Assembly (NCBI RefSeq): GCF_013415845.1
Contig: NZ_CP058907.1
Coordinates: 1,612,001-1,676,000 of the forward strand
DNA: 64,000 nt
Direction: 5' to 3'
Origin: Rhodopseudomonas palustris
GTDB taxonomy: Bacteria > Pseudomonadota > Alphaproteobacteria > Rhizobiales > Xanthobacteraceae
Shown here in pieces: positions 45,232 to 55,087 of this stretch. Below the pieces are notes generated by a model, which saw nothing but the letters and a program-made list of their open reading frames with translations, was not told the DNA's origin and did not search any database. The translations under genes and the position numbers were made by a program. Within the stretch, counting starts at the first letter, position 1, and the number at the start of each line of letters is the position of its first letter.

Positions 45232-47349
45232 TCACGCTTCGGCGTCAGCCAAGCCGACCGCCCACAGCGCGAACGCATAGACGATGGCGATCTCGTCGAG
45301 GCGGCTGAAGCGGCCGGAGGCGCCGCCGTGGCCGGCGCCCATGTTGATGCGCAGCAGCACCGGGCCGCCGCCGGTCATGGTAGCGCGCAGCCGCGCGACC
45401 CATTTGGCGGGCTCCCAATAGGTGACGCGCGGATCGGTGAGGCCACCCATCGCCAGGATCGCTGGATACTCTTTGGCGGCGACGTTGTCGTAGGGCGAGT
45501 ACGACAGGATGGTCTTGAAGTCGGCTTCGCTCGCAATCGGATTGCCCCACTCCGGCCACTCGGGAGGGGTCAGCGGCAGGGTGTCGTCGAGCATGGTGTT
45601 GAGCACGTCGACGAACGGCACCTCGGCGACGATGCCGGCGAACAGCTCTCCGGCGCGATTTGCGACGGCGCCCATCAGCATGCCGCCGGCACTGCCGCCG
45701 TGGGCGACGATGCGCTTGGGCGAGGTGTAGTTCGTCGCAATCAATGCGCGGGCACTGGCGGCGAAGTCGTCGAACGAGTTGGTCTTCTTCTCGCGCTTGC
45801 CGTCCAGATACCAGCCCCAACCCTTGTCGGCGCCTCCGCGGATGTGGGCGATCGCATAGACGAAGCCGCGGTCGACCAGCGACAGTGCGTTGGCCGAAAA
45901 GCCGGCGCCCATTGCATGGCCGTAGGAGCCGTAGCCATACAGCAGCAGCGGCGCCTTGCCGTCGAGCTTGAGGCCGGCCCGATGCAGGATCGACACCGGC
46001 ACCTCGGCGCCGTCGCCGGCCTTGGCCATGATCCGGGTGGTGACGTAATCGGCCGGATTGTGGCCGGAGGGAATCTCCTGGCGCTTGCGCAAGGTCCGCT
46101 GCCGCGTCGCCATGTCGTAGTCATAGACTTCCGACGGCGTCGTCATCGACGAATACGAGAACCGCAGGTTCGTGGTGTCGAACTCGTAGCCGCCGATGGT
46201 GCCGAGCGAATACGCGGTCTCGGCAAACGCGATCGCGTGCTCATCGCCGGTCTTCAGGTCGCGGATGGTGATCGAGGGCAGCGCATTGGCGCGCTCCAGC
46301 CGGATCAGATGGCCGGTCGTGAGATCGAAATCGATCACATAGATCCCGGCGCGGTGCGGGATCAAATCGCGCCAGTTGTTGCGGGTCGGCTCAGCCAGCG
46401 GCGCGGTGACGATCTTGAAGTCGATCGCACCGTCGGCATTGGTGAGGATGAACAGTTCGTCGCCGCGATCGCCGAGCGAATATTGCACGCCGAGTTCACG
46501 CTTGGCGACGAGGCGCGGCGGCGCGGTCGGGTCGGAGACGTCGATTAGCCGCTGCTCGGAGGTCTCGTGGTCGCCGCCGGCGATCACGCAGAACCGGCCG
46601 CTGGTGCTTTCGTGGATGTGGGTGAACCAGCCGGAGTCCGGCTCCTCGTAGATCAGAAGATCGTCGGCCTGCTGGGTGCCGAGCTTGTGCAGCCACACCT
46701 GCATCGGGCGGTGGTTGTCGTCGAGCTTGACGTAGAAGAACGCGGTCGAATCCGCGGTCCACACCAGGCCGCCGTCGGTCTCCTCGACCGTGTCGGGCAG
46801 GTCCTGCTTGGTCGTCCAGTCGCGGACGCGGATGGTGTAGTATTCGGAGCCCTTGGTATCGGCGCTCCAGCCTTCCAGCTTGTGGTCGAGCGAGTGCCGG
46901 CGGTCGCCGAACTGGAAGTAGTCGTGGCCCTTGGCAAGCTCGTCACCGTCGAGGATGATGTCGATCTCGCCGCTGCCGTCGCGCGCGACGCGGCCGTACA
47001 GCGGGTGCTGGCCGCCCTCGCGATATTTGCGCAAGTAAGCGTAAGGGCCATCCGGCGACGGGACGCTGGAATCGTCCTCCTTGATCCGGCCGCGCATCTC
47101 GGCGACCAGCTTCTTCTGCAAACTCGTGGTGTGGCCGAGCACGCTGTCGGTGTAGCCGTTCTCTGCCTCGAGATAGGCGCGGATATCGGGATCGAGCAGC
47201 GACGGATCGCGCAGCACCTCCTGCCAGTTCGGATCCTTCAGCCAGGCATAGTCGTCGGTCAGCGTGATGCCGTGGGTGGTGAAGCTATGCGGACGGCGCG
47301 GCGCGACCGGCGGTTGCTGGTTGGCGGCACGGGGCGGGGCAGAGGTCAT
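45232..47349 (-). CDS. ptrB: Oligopeptidase B (S9A prolyl oligopeptidase family)
   Basis: A 705-residue serine peptidase cleaving short peptides after basic residues. The N-terminal part is the beta-propeller. The C-terminal catalytic domain holds Ser in AHGGSAGGMLMGA, the family MGAGHGGASGR histidine motif near the end, and GYGSYGHAMGAGFS. There is no signal peptide, so it is cytoplasmic. It stands alone on the minus strand and is divergent from the DapA-like gene. Confidence 0.93.
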   Translation of the reverse strand: MTSAPPRAANQQPPVAPRRPHSFTTHGITLTDDYAWLKDPNWQEVLRDPSLLDPDIRAYLEAENGYTDSVLGHTTSLQKKLVAEMRGRIKEDDSSVPSPDGPYAYLRKYREGGQHPLYGRVARDGSGEIDIILDGDELAKGHDYFQFGDRRHSLDHKLEGWSADTKGSEYYTIRVRDWTTKQDLPDTVEETDGGLVWTADSTAFFYVKLDDNHRPMQVWLHKLGTQQADDLLIYEEPDSGWFTHIHESTSGRFCVIAGGDHETSEQRLIDVSDPTAPPRLVAKRELGVQYSLGDRGDELFILTNADGAIDFKIVTAPLAEPTRNNWRDLIPHRAGIYVIDFDLTTGHLIRLERANALPSITIRDLKTGDEHAIAFAETAYSLGTIGGYEFDTTNLRFSYSSMTTPSEVYDYDMATRQRTLRKRQEIPSGHNPADYVTTRIMAKAGDGAEVPVSILHRAGLKLDGKAPLLLYGYGSYGHAMGAGFSANALSLVDRGFVYAIAHIRGGADKGWGWYLDGKREKKTNSFDDFAASARALIATNYTSPKRIVAHGGSAGGMLMGAVANRAGELFAGIVAEVPFVDVLNTMLDDTLPLTPPEWPEWGNPIASEADFKTILSYSPYDNVAAKEYPAILAMGGLTDPRVTYWEPAKWVARLRATMTGGGPVLLRINMGAGHGGASGRFSRLDEIAIVYAFALWAVGLADAEA

Positions 47350-47428
47350 CGGCAGGTCTCGTTCAGGGCGGGGTGGGCAGGCTTAGCACGTTTCCGCCTT
47401 GCGGCGCCGGGCGGATTGCGCTGGATAG

Positions 47429-48355
<927 letters not shown>

Positions 48356-48379
48356 GTACGCCACGCGGCGCAGCGCGCT

Positions 48380-48529
48380 CCCCTCCCCCTTGTGGGGAGG
48401 GGTAGGGGGTGGGGGTCCCCAGGCACAGCTTGTCCTTGGGTCGTTCAACTTTGCCGTTGTCACGTTGACGGTCGCACCGCCTCGCTCGTGGTACCCCCAC
48501 CCCCGCCCCCTCCCCGCAAGGGGGAGGGG
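48380..48529. repeat. Long inverted repeat of two GGGGAGGGG hairpins
   Basis: Two hairpins, CCCCTCCCC/GGGGAGGGG at 48380-48402 and at 48507-48529, flank about 100 bp. The adjoining GGGGGTGGGGGT (about 48405-48416) and ACCCCCACCCCC (about 48493-48504) are also complementary, so the whole 150-bp element can fold on itself. It fills the 250-bp gap before the molybdenum hydroxylase gene. No gene here. Confidence 0.8.
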
Positions 48530-48606
48530 AGAAGAGGCGCCCCTCTTGGCGTACCGCTCGGTTCTCCGCTAAAACTGCGGCCAAGCAAGCAACAAAAGGA
48601 AACGGC

Positions 48607-50937
48607 ATGAACATTCTCCCCGGCTCCATGCGGTTCGGCGCGGGTCAGCCCGTCAAGCGTCTCGAGGATCAGCGGCTGCTCACCGGGCACGGCGGCTACC
48701 TCGACGACAAGGCCGCCGATGGCGCGTTGTGGCTGGTGGTGATGCGTTCGCCGCATGCGCATGCCGACATCGTCTCGATCGATACCGAGGCGGCGAAGGG
48801 GATGCCGGGCGTGGAAGCGGTGCTGACCGGCGCCGATCTGATCGCCGACGATGTCGGCACCATCCCGACCCTGCCGATCTTTAAGCGGCCCGATGGCTCG
48901 CCGATGGCGCTGCCGCTGCGACGGCTGCTGGCGCACGAGAAAGTCCGCTTCGTCGGCGAGCCGGTCGCCGCCGTGGTCGCGACCTCGCAGCTCGCCGCGC
49001 AGGCGGCGATCGAGGCGATCGCGGTCGAATACCACGAGCTGCCGGCGGTGACCGATCCGACCGCGGCGATCCAGTCCGGCGCGCCGGCTGTGTGGGCCGA
49101 GACGCCCGACAATATCGTGGCGGCGATGAGCTATGGCGATGCCGCCAAGGTCGATGCCGCGTTCGCCAGCGCCGCCCACACCGTGTCGCTCGATCTCGTC
49201 AGCCAGCGCCTGATCCCCTCGGCAATGGAGCCGCGCTCGACCATCGCCGAGATCGAGAAGAAGACCGGCCGGCTGATCCTGCACACCCAGTCGCAGACGC
49301 CGGGCCAGACCCGCGATGCGCTCGCCGAGGCCATTCTGAAGCGGCCGAAGGAGAGCATCCAGGTGCTGGTCGGTGATATCGGTGGCGGCTTTGGCCAGAA
49401 GACCGGCGTTTATCCCGAAGACGCGCTCGTCGCCTACGCGGCGGTGAAGCTGAACCGCAAGATCCGCTGGCGTGGCGAGCGCACCGATGAGTTCATCGGC
49501 GGCACCCACGGCCGCGACCTGACCTCGACCGGCTCGTTCGCGCTCGACTCCAAGGGCAAGGTGCTGGCCTATCGCGTCACCTCGATCGGCGGCACCGGCG
49601 CTTACTTGGCGGGGGCCGGCGTGATCATTCCGCTGGTGCTCGGGCCGTTCGTGCAGACCGGCGTGTATCACCTGCCGGTGGTGCATTTCGACATCAAGGC
49701 GGTGATGACTCACACCGCGCCGGTCGGCGCCTATCGCGGCGCCGGGCGGCCTGAGGCGGTGTACATCGTCGAGCGGCTGATGGACGCTGCGGCGCGCAAG
49801 CTGAACATGGACCCGCGCGCGATCCGCAAGATCAACTACATCAAGCCGTCGCAGCTGCCCTACACCAACGCGGTCGGGCAGGTGTACGACAGCGGTGCAT
49901 TCGCGCACATGATGGACCGGGCTGCCGAGCTGTCCGATTGGGACGGCTTCAAGGCGCGCAAGAAGGCGGCGCAGAAGAAGGGGCTGCTCTACGGCCGCGG
50001 CGTCACCAGCTACATCGAATGGACCGGCGGCCGCGCCCACACCGAGAACGTCAAGCTGCACGCCACCGCCGAAGGCCGCGTCGTGCTGCATTCCGGCACC
50101 CAGGCGATGGGGCAGGGGCTGGAGACCACCTACACCCAGATGATCGCTGCGGCGCTCGAGATTCCGCTCGACAAGATTGATGTCGTGCAGGGCAACACGG
50201 ATTTGGCGATCGGCTTCGGCAGCGTCGGCTCGCGCTCGCTGTTCGTCGGCGGCACGGCGGTCGCGGTCTCGTCGGCCGAGATGATCGCCAAGGCCCGCGA
50301 GAAGGCCGCCAACATTCTCGAAGCGTCGATCGAGGACATCGAATACTCCGGTGGCATGCTGACCATCGCAGGCACCGACCGCAAGATCAGCCTGTTCGAG
50401 ATCGCCGCCAAGGAGAAGGGCACGCGCCTCAGCGTCGACTCCACCGGCGAGGTCGACGGACCGTCGTGGCCGAACGGCGCGCATATCTGCGAGGTCGAGG
50501 TCGACCCCGAGACCGGCGTCAGCCGGGTGGTGCGCTATACCACGGTGGATGACGTCGGCAATGCGGTGAACCCGATGCTGGTCGCCGGCCAGATCCACGG
50601 CGGCGTCGCCCAGGGCGTCGGCCAGGCGCTGTATGAGAACGCCGCCTACAATGACGACGGCCAGCTCCTGACCGCGAGCTATCTCGACTACTGCATCCCG
50701 CGCGCCGACAACCTGCCGCCGATCAACGTCACGCTCGATCCGTCGGCGCCTTGCAAGACCAATCCGCTCGGCGCCAAGGGCTGCGGCGAATCCGGCGCGA
50801 TCGGCGGCCCGCCCTGCGTGGTGCACGGTGTGCTCGACGCGCTGGCCCCGCTCGGCGTCACCACGCTGAACACGCCGCTGACCCCGGAAAAGGTCTGGCG
50901 CGCGATCCAGGACGCCAAGTCGGCCCAGGCGGCTTAG
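48607..50937 (+). CDS. Molybdenum hydroxylase large subunit (form II CoxL-like)
   Basis: A 776-residue molybdopterin-binding catalytic subunit of the xanthine oxidase/CO dehydrogenase family. The active-site loop reads AYRGAGR at residues 375-381, the form II pattern, not the AYxCSFR of true CO dehydrogenase. The catalytic Glu is Glu728 in KGCGESGAIG. The N-terminus RFGAGQPVKRLEDQRLLTGHGGYLDD is typical. No medium (FAD) or small (2Fe-2S) subunit gene is adjacent, which is unusual. The substrate is likely an aldehyde, purine or aromatic heterocycle rather than CO. Confidence 0.9.
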   Translation: MNILPGSMRFGAGQPVKRLEDQRLLTGHGGYLDDKAADGALWLVVMRSPHAHADIVSIDTEAAKGMPGVEAVLTGADLIADDVGTIPTLPIFKRPDGSPMALPLRRLLAHEKVRFVGEPVAAVVATSQLAAQAAIEAIAVEYHELPAVTDPTAAIQSGAPAVWAETPDNIVAAMSYGDAAKVDAAFASAAHTVSLDLVSQRLIPSAMEPRSTIAEIEKKTGRLILHTQSQTPGQTRDALAEAILKRPKESIQVLVGDIGGGFGQKTGVYPEDALVAYAAVKLNRKIRWRGERTDEFIGGTHGRDLTSTGSFALDSKGKVLAYRVTSIGGTGAYLAGAGVIIPLVLGPFVQTGVYHLPVVHFDIKAVMTHTAPVGAYRGAGRPEAVYIVERLMDAAARKLNMDPRAIRKINYIKPSQLPYTNAVGQVYDSGAFAHMMDRAAELSDWDGFKARKKAAQKKGLLYGRGVTSYIEWTGGRAHTENVKLHATAEGRVVLHSGTQAMGQGLETTYTQMIAAALEIPLDKIDVVQGNTDLAIGFGSVGSRSLFVGGTAVAVSSAEMIAKAREKAANILEASIEDIEYSGGMLTIAGTDRKISLFEIAAKEKGTRLSVDSTGEVDGPSWPNGAHICEVEVDPETGVSRVVRYTTVDDVGNAVNPMLVAGQIHGGVAQGVGQALYENAAYNDDGQLLTASYLDYCIPRADNLPPINVTLDPSAPCKTNPLGAKGCGESGAIGGPPCVVHGVLDALAPLGVTTLNTPLTPEKVWRAIQDAKSAQAA

Positions 50938-50969
50938 AACCTCAACGCCCGCAATACCGACAAAGACAC

Positions 50970-50995
50970 ACCGGCGCATGCTATGCTGCGCCGGT
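50970..50995 (+). terminator. Hairpin after the molybdenum hydroxylase gene
   Basis: Arms ACCGGCGCA (50970-50978) and TGCGCCGGT (50987-50995) form a 9-bp stem between this gene and lemA. No clear T-tract. Confidence 0.5.
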
Positions 50996-51014
50996 TCGCG
51001 CGCGGGAGAGATCG

Positions 51015-51629
51015 ATGCGGAAGTTTCTGACGGTGCTGGCGGCGCTCGCCGCGCTCAGCCTGAGCAATTGCGGCTACAACACCATCCAGAGCGAAGACCA
51101 GGAGGTGAAGTCCACCTGGTCGGAGGTGGTGAACCAGTATCAGCGGCGCGCCGATCTGGTGCCCAACCTCGTCAACTCGGTGAAGGGCTTCGCCCAGCAG
51201 GAAAAGGACGTGCTGCTCGGCGTCACCAACGCCCGCGCCAAGGTCGGCAGCATCCAGGCGACGCCCGAGGTGCTGAACGATCCGGCCGCGCTCCAGAAGT
51301 TCCAGCAGGCGCAGGGCGAACTGTCGAGCGCCCTGTCGCGGCTGCTGGTCGTCACCGAGAACTATCCGCAGCTCAAGTCTGATGAGCTGTTCAAGAACCT
51401 GATGGCGCAGCTCGAAGGCACCGAGAACCGCATCACCGTGGCGCGCAATCGCTACATCAAGGCTGTCGCGGCCTATAACGTCACGGTGCGCTCGGTTCCG
51501 ACCAACTTCACCGCGATGATGTTCGGCTACAAGGAAAAGCCGAACTTCACGGTGGAGAACGAGAAGGCGATCTCGACCGCGCCGAAGGTCGATTTCACCC
51601 CTGCGCCGGCTCCAGCCCCGGCCAAGTGA
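51015..51629 (+). CDS. lemA: LemA-family membrane-anchored protein
   Basis: A 204-residue protein with a lipoprotein-like signal (RKFLTVLAALAALSLSNC, candidate lipid cysteine Cys19, although Asn at -1 is atypical) and the LemA helical core (SEVVNQYQRRADLVPNLVNSVKG, about residues 38-60; AVAAYNVTVRSVP later). The C-terminus is a Pro/Ala tail. LemA genes commonly sit next to TPM-domain genes, as here (four-base gap). The function of the pair is not established; cell-envelope stress roles have been proposed. Confidence 0.9.
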   Translation: MRKFLTVLAALAALSLSNCGYNTIQSEDQEVKSTWSEVVNQYQRRADLVPNLVNSVKGFAQQEKDVLLGVTNARAKVGSIQATPEVLNDPAALQKFQQAQGELSSALSRLLVVTENYPQLKSDELFKNLMAQLEGTENRITVARNRYIKAVAAYNVTVRSVPTNFTAMMFGYKEKPNFTVENEKAISTAPKVDFTPAPAPAPAK

Positions 51630-51633
51630 GCGC

Positions 51634-52548
51634 ATGACCGCGGCGACGATCCGCGCCGGATGGTTGGCGCTGCTGCTCTGCGTCGTCGCTCTGGCGCTGG
51701 CGCCGTTCGCCCGCGCCGACGTCGCGGTGCCGGTGCTGACCGGCCGCGTCGTCGATCAGACCGGCACGCTGTCCGCCGATGCGGTGGCGCGGCTCGATCA
51801 GAAGCTGAAGGCATTCGAGGCCCGCAAGGGCAGTCAGATCGCCGTGCTGATCGTGCCGACGACGCAGCCCGAGGCGATCGAGCAGTTCTCGATCCGGGTC
51901 GCCGAAGCCTGGAAGATCGGCCGCAAGAAAATCGATGACGGCGCGATCCTGCTGGTCGCCAAGAACGACCGCAAGCTGCGCATCGAGGTCGGCTACGGCC
52001 TCGAAGGCGCGCTGCCCGACGTCACCGCCAAGCGCATCATCGACGAGATCATCACGCCGAAATTCAAGACCGGCGATTTCGACGGCGGCATCGAGGCCGG
52101 CATCGACCGGATGATCGGCGTGATCGACGGCGAGCCATTACCGACGCCGCAGCCGCAGCACGAATGGGCTGCCCCCGAATCGATGGATGAGTTGACCGGC
52201 TGGGCGATCCCGCTGTTGTTCGGCACGCTGGTGCTCAATGGCTTCTTGAAAGCGGCGCTCGGCCGCGTTGCAGCCTCGGGGCTGACCGGCATTATCGTCG
52301 GCGCGGTGGCGATGCTGTTCGGTCTGGTCTGGTACATCGCGCTGGTCGCCGGCTTCGCCGCGTTCCTGCTGGCTCTGGTGATCGATCTGTTCGGCGGGCC
52401 GACGATCTCGTCGGGGCGGCGCGGCGGCTCCGGCGGTACCTGGACCGGTGGCAGCAGCGGCTCGTCGTGGTCGAGCGGTTCGAGCGACAGCGGCTTCAGC
52501 GGTGGTGGCGGCAGCTTCGGCGGCGGCGGCGCCTCGGGCAGCTGGTGA
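51634..52548 (+). CDS. TPM-domain membrane protein (YgcG family)
   Basis: A 304-residue protein with an N-terminal signal peptide (WLALLLCVVALALAPFARA, about residues 8-26), a TPM domain (VLTGRVVDQTGTLSADAVARLDQKLKAFEARKGSQIAVLIVPTTQPEAIEQF, about 32-160), two hydrophobic segments (about 195-255), and a Gly/Ser-rich tail ending GGGGSFGGGGASGSW. This is the usual build of proteins paired with LemA. Confidence 0.9.
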   Translation: MTAATIRAGWLALLLCVVALALAPFARADVAVPVLTGRVVDQTGTLSADAVARLDQKLKAFEARKGSQIAVLIVPTTQPEAIEQFSIRVAEAWKIGRKKIDDGAILLVAKNDRKLRIEVGYGLEGALPDVTAKRIIDEIITPKFKTGDFDGGIEAGIDRMIGVIDGEPLPTPQPQHEWAAPESMDELTGWAIPLLFGTLVLNGFLKAALGRVAASGLTGIIVGAVAMLFGLVWYIALVAGFAAFLLALVIDLFGGPTISSGRRGGSGGTWTGGSSGSSWSSGSSDSGFSGGGGSFGGGGASGSW

Positions 52549-52561
52549 GGAGAGGCGCAGC

Positions 52562-53059
52562 ATGGGCATCCGGCGGATCGGCAAGCACCTGTTCACCAGT
52601 CGCGGCGCGGTGCACCGCGCGTTTTCGCCGGATGCGTTCGATGCGATCGAGCGTGCCATAAAGGCGAGCGAAACCCGCCACGTCGGCCAGATCCGCTTCG
52701 TCGTCGAGGGCGCGCTCGACGGTGCGCCGCTGTTTCGCGATCAGCCGGTGCGCGAGCGCGCACTCGACATCTTCTCGCAGCTTCGGATCTGGGACACCGA
52801 GCACAACAACGGCGTGCTGATCTATCTGCTGCTGGCCGACCGCAACGTCGAGATTATCGCCGATCGCGGCATCGACGGCCGCGTCGGCGCCGACACCTGG
52901 GAGGCGATCTGCCGCGAAATGGAGGCCGAGTTTCGCGAGGGCCGGTTCGAGCAGGGCGTGCTCCGCGGCATCGACCGCATCACCGCGCATTTGGCCGAAC
53001 ATTTCCCGCGCAGCGGCCCAAGCCCGAACGAAATCCCCGACGCACCGGTGGTGGTGTAG
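52562..53059 (+). CDS. Second TPM-domain protein (cytoplasmic type)
   Basis: A 165-residue protein with a TPM domain and no signal peptide (HVGQIRFVVEGALDGAPLF..., LRIWDTEHNNGVLIYLLLADRNVEIIADRGIDGRVG, about residues 40-105). Its ATG 52562 is preceded by GAGGAGAGG and begins 13 bases after the first TPM gene. The three genes form one transcription unit ending in a palindrome at 53078-53101. Confidence 0.88.
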   Translation: MGIRRIGKHLFTSRGAVHRAFSPDAFDAIERAIKASETRHVGQIRFVVEGALDGAPLFRDQPVRERALDIFSQLRIWDTEHNNGVLIYLLLADRNVEIIADRGIDGRVGADTWEAICREMEAEFREGRFEQGVLRGIDRITAHLAEHFPRSGPSPNEIPDAPVVV

Positions 53060-53077
53060 TAACACGGCGGCATCCCA

Positions 53078-53101
53078 CCTCTCCCCGCAAGCGGGGAGAG
53101 G
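53078..53101. repeat. GGGGAGAGG palindrome after the lemA-TPM unit
   Basis: Arms CCTCTCCCCGC (53078-53088) and GCGGGGAGAGG (53091-53101) make a perfect 11-bp stem with a 2-base loop. It is the same unit as at 26910-26933 and could also terminate both convergent transcripts. Confidence 0.8.
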
Positions 53102-53140
53102 GAGAAAGCACCGACGCCTGGCCTTCGAAACGAAAGCGCC

Positions 53141-53752
53141 TCACGCCTTCGCTGACGGCCGCGCCGCGATGCGCTTGAACCACTCGGCGATGGTGGTGTT
53201 GGCGGGATCGAGCGGCTGGCCGACCTGGGCGCCGAAATCGAGCCAGCCGTACAGCAGCAGATCGGCGAGCGTCAGCCGCGCGCCGCAGACATATTCCTTG
53301 CCCTTCATCTGCTCGTTCATCCACCGGATGCGATCGGCAGCTATCTTCTTCAGGCCGGGCGCGGCTTCCGGCACGCAGACCACGCGATCCTGAAACATCT
53401 TCAGGCCCTCGGCGAAGCGGAAGCCGTTGGTCAGCGGTTCGCAGATGTAGAGATCGATGCGCCGCGTCCACATCCGGCATTCGGCGCGCTCTTCCGGCGT
53501 GGTGCCGATCAGCGGCGGCTGCGGATGCTTCTCCTCGAGATATTCGCAGATCGCGGTGATCTCCGCCAAGAAGCTGCCATTGTCGAGTTCGAGAGTAGGA
53601 GTCTGGCCGTGGGGATTGCGAGCGAGATGCTCGGGCTTTCGATTCTCGCCGGCGCGGATGTCGAGCGTTTGGGTCGGAATCGTCAGGCCCTTTTCGGCGA
53701 TAAACATCCGCACCAGGCGTGGATTGGGTCCGATCGAATCGTACAGCTTCAT
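53141..53752 (-). CDS. Glutathione S-transferase
   Basis: A 203-residue GST: thioredoxin-fold N-terminal domain (MKLYDSIGPNPRLVRMFIAEKG; cis-Pro region NPHGQTPTLELDNG; AEITAICEYLEEKHP, about residues 1-80) and an all-helical C-terminal domain. The class is uncertain. It stands alone on the minus strand, between convergent and divergent neighbours, and its physiological substrate cannot be told from sequence. Confidence 0.9.
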   Translation of the reverse strand: MKLYDSIGPNPRLVRMFIAEKGLTIPTQTLDIRAGENRKPEHLARNPHGQTPTLELDNGSFLAEITAICEYLEEKHPQPPLIGTTPEERAECRMWTRRIDLYICEPLTNGFRFAEGLKMFQDRVVCVPEAAPGLKKIAADRIRWMNEQMKGKEYVCGARLTLADLLLYGWLDFGAQVGQPLDPANTTIAEWFKRIAARPSAKA

Positions 53753-53960
53753 GGTCGTCTCCCTGGTCGGCGCTTTGTTGCGCCTTTGATGATCGATCTG
53801 TCCTAGCGCGGGACACCGTGCGGTGCAAAGCCGCGCGGTGCGTCATGCTGCGCGCGTTCCTCACGATTCGTGAAATTTCCGTAACCGTCGGCGGAAGTAA
53901 CGATTTCGCAAGTAATAAAAGTTACCGAATAGTATCAAGCTGATCTGGAGGATTTGAGAC

Positions 53961-54932
53961 GTGGACGAGCATCGCAACGAGCCCATCGGTGAACAGCAGA
54001 CCGGCGCGGCCGCCGCGACGGACGGAGCGCAGGCGAACGCCGGCACCCCCGAAGCAAGCTCGGCCTCCGCGCCTCAGGGGACGCCGGCCAACACCCCGGC
54101 CAATGCGGGCGCCGCCAAGCCGGATGACGCGAAGCCTGCCGGCAAATCCGAGATCGAGAAATCGGATCGTGTCAGCCGTCCGCGGCCCGGCACCGTGACC
54201 ATCATGGCGCCGTCGCCTCGCGAAAATCTGTATCGGCACTGGGACGACGAGATCGAGGTCGAGGCGCCCGACGAGGCAAGCCAGTCCGCGGTTCATCGTT
54301 TCGGCGTGCGCAAGCTCGCGGCGGTTGCTGCGGCGGTGATCCTGGCGGCGATCGCCGGTGCGGTCGGTGGTGCACTTGCCACCGCCAGCCTGTCGCATCG
54401 GAGTGACGCCGAGACCACCGCGGCTTCGGCGCAGGTGAAGACGCTCGACGCGCAGGTCGCTCAGCTCCAGACCGAACTGTCGGCGCTCAAGGCCGATCTC
54501 GACCACGCCGCCAAGCAGAGCACAGCGCAGCTCGGCAAGACCGCGGACCGGATCGAGAAGCTTGAGAAGGCACAGGCCGAGCCGGTCGCCAAAATCGCCA
54601 AGCTGAGCGAGACGGTCGAGAAGCTGCGCACCGCGCAGGTTCAGCCGCCGGCTGCTCCGGCTCCGGCGAATGTCGCGGCGGTCCCCGCCAAGGACGTCAC
54701 CGGCTCGATCACGCCGAAGGCCGAAGCTGCGAAGCCGGGCCGCTTGCCGACGGTCGAAGGCTGGGTGCTGCGCGATGTGTATGACGGCGGCGCGGTGGTC
54801 GAAGGCCGCTCCGGCACGTACGAAGTCTATGCCGGTGACCCGATCCCGGGTGTCGGCCGCGTCGATGCGATCCGCCGCCAGGACGGCCGCTGGGTCGTGG
54901 TGACCAGCCGCGGTCTGATCGTCGCCCGCTGA
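53961..54932 (+). CDS. Single-helix membrane protein with coiled coil, function unknown
   Basis: A 323-residue protein of four visible parts: an Ala/Pro/Gly/Asn-rich N-terminal region (1-65), a charged linker, one transmembrane helix (AAVAAAVILAAIAGAVGGALATA, about 118-140), a coiled coil (about 145-220), and a compact C-terminal domain (GWVLRDVYDGGAVVEGRSGTYEVYAGDPIPGVGRVDAIRRQDGRWVVVTSRGLI, 268-323). The C-terminal pattern resembles the SH3-like envelope domains of alphaproteobacterial proteins. The start is GTG 53961 behind GGAG. It is monocistronic with its own terminator. No function is assigned. Confidence 0.82.
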   Translation: MDEHRNEPIGEQQTGAAAATDGAQANAGTPEASSASAPQGTPANTPANAGAAKPDDAKPAGKSEIEKSDRVSRPRPGTVTIMAPSPRENLYRHWDDEIEVEAPDEASQSAVHRFGVRKLAAVAAAVILAAIAGAVGGALATASLSHRSDAETTAASAQVKTLDAQVAQLQTELSALKADLDHAAKQSTAQLGKTADRIEKLEKAQAEPVAKIAKLSETVEKLRTAQVQPPAAPAPANVAAVPAKDVTGSITPKAEAAKPGRLPTVEGWVLRDVYDGGAVVEGRSGTYEVYAGDPIPGVGRVDAIRRQDGRWVVVTSRGLIVAR

Positions 54933-54958
54933 TCGCGCAGCCTCATTCTTGAAACTTT

Positions 54959-54995
54959 AACGGCGCCGGCTGTGAGACAGCCGGCGCCGTTTTGA
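54959..54995 (+). terminator. Rho-independent terminator
   Basis: A perfect 15-bp stem (54959-54973 and 54977-54991) with a GAG loop followed by TTTTGATTT. It lies 27 bases after the preceding stop. Confidence 0.92.
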
Positions 54996-55087
54996 TTTGG
55001 CTTTGCCGCGGAGCCTTGCAGAGTTGTTCAGGCACCCGCCGGACGATAGCAATTAGTTGTCGCCGGCGCGCGATTTCGAACGGCGCG

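Noticed and set aside
48607..50937. True aerobic CO dehydrogenase large subunit
   Set aside because: The active-site loop is AYRGAGR, without the cysteine of the AYxCSFR loop, and no CoxM, CoxS or maturation genes are adjacent.
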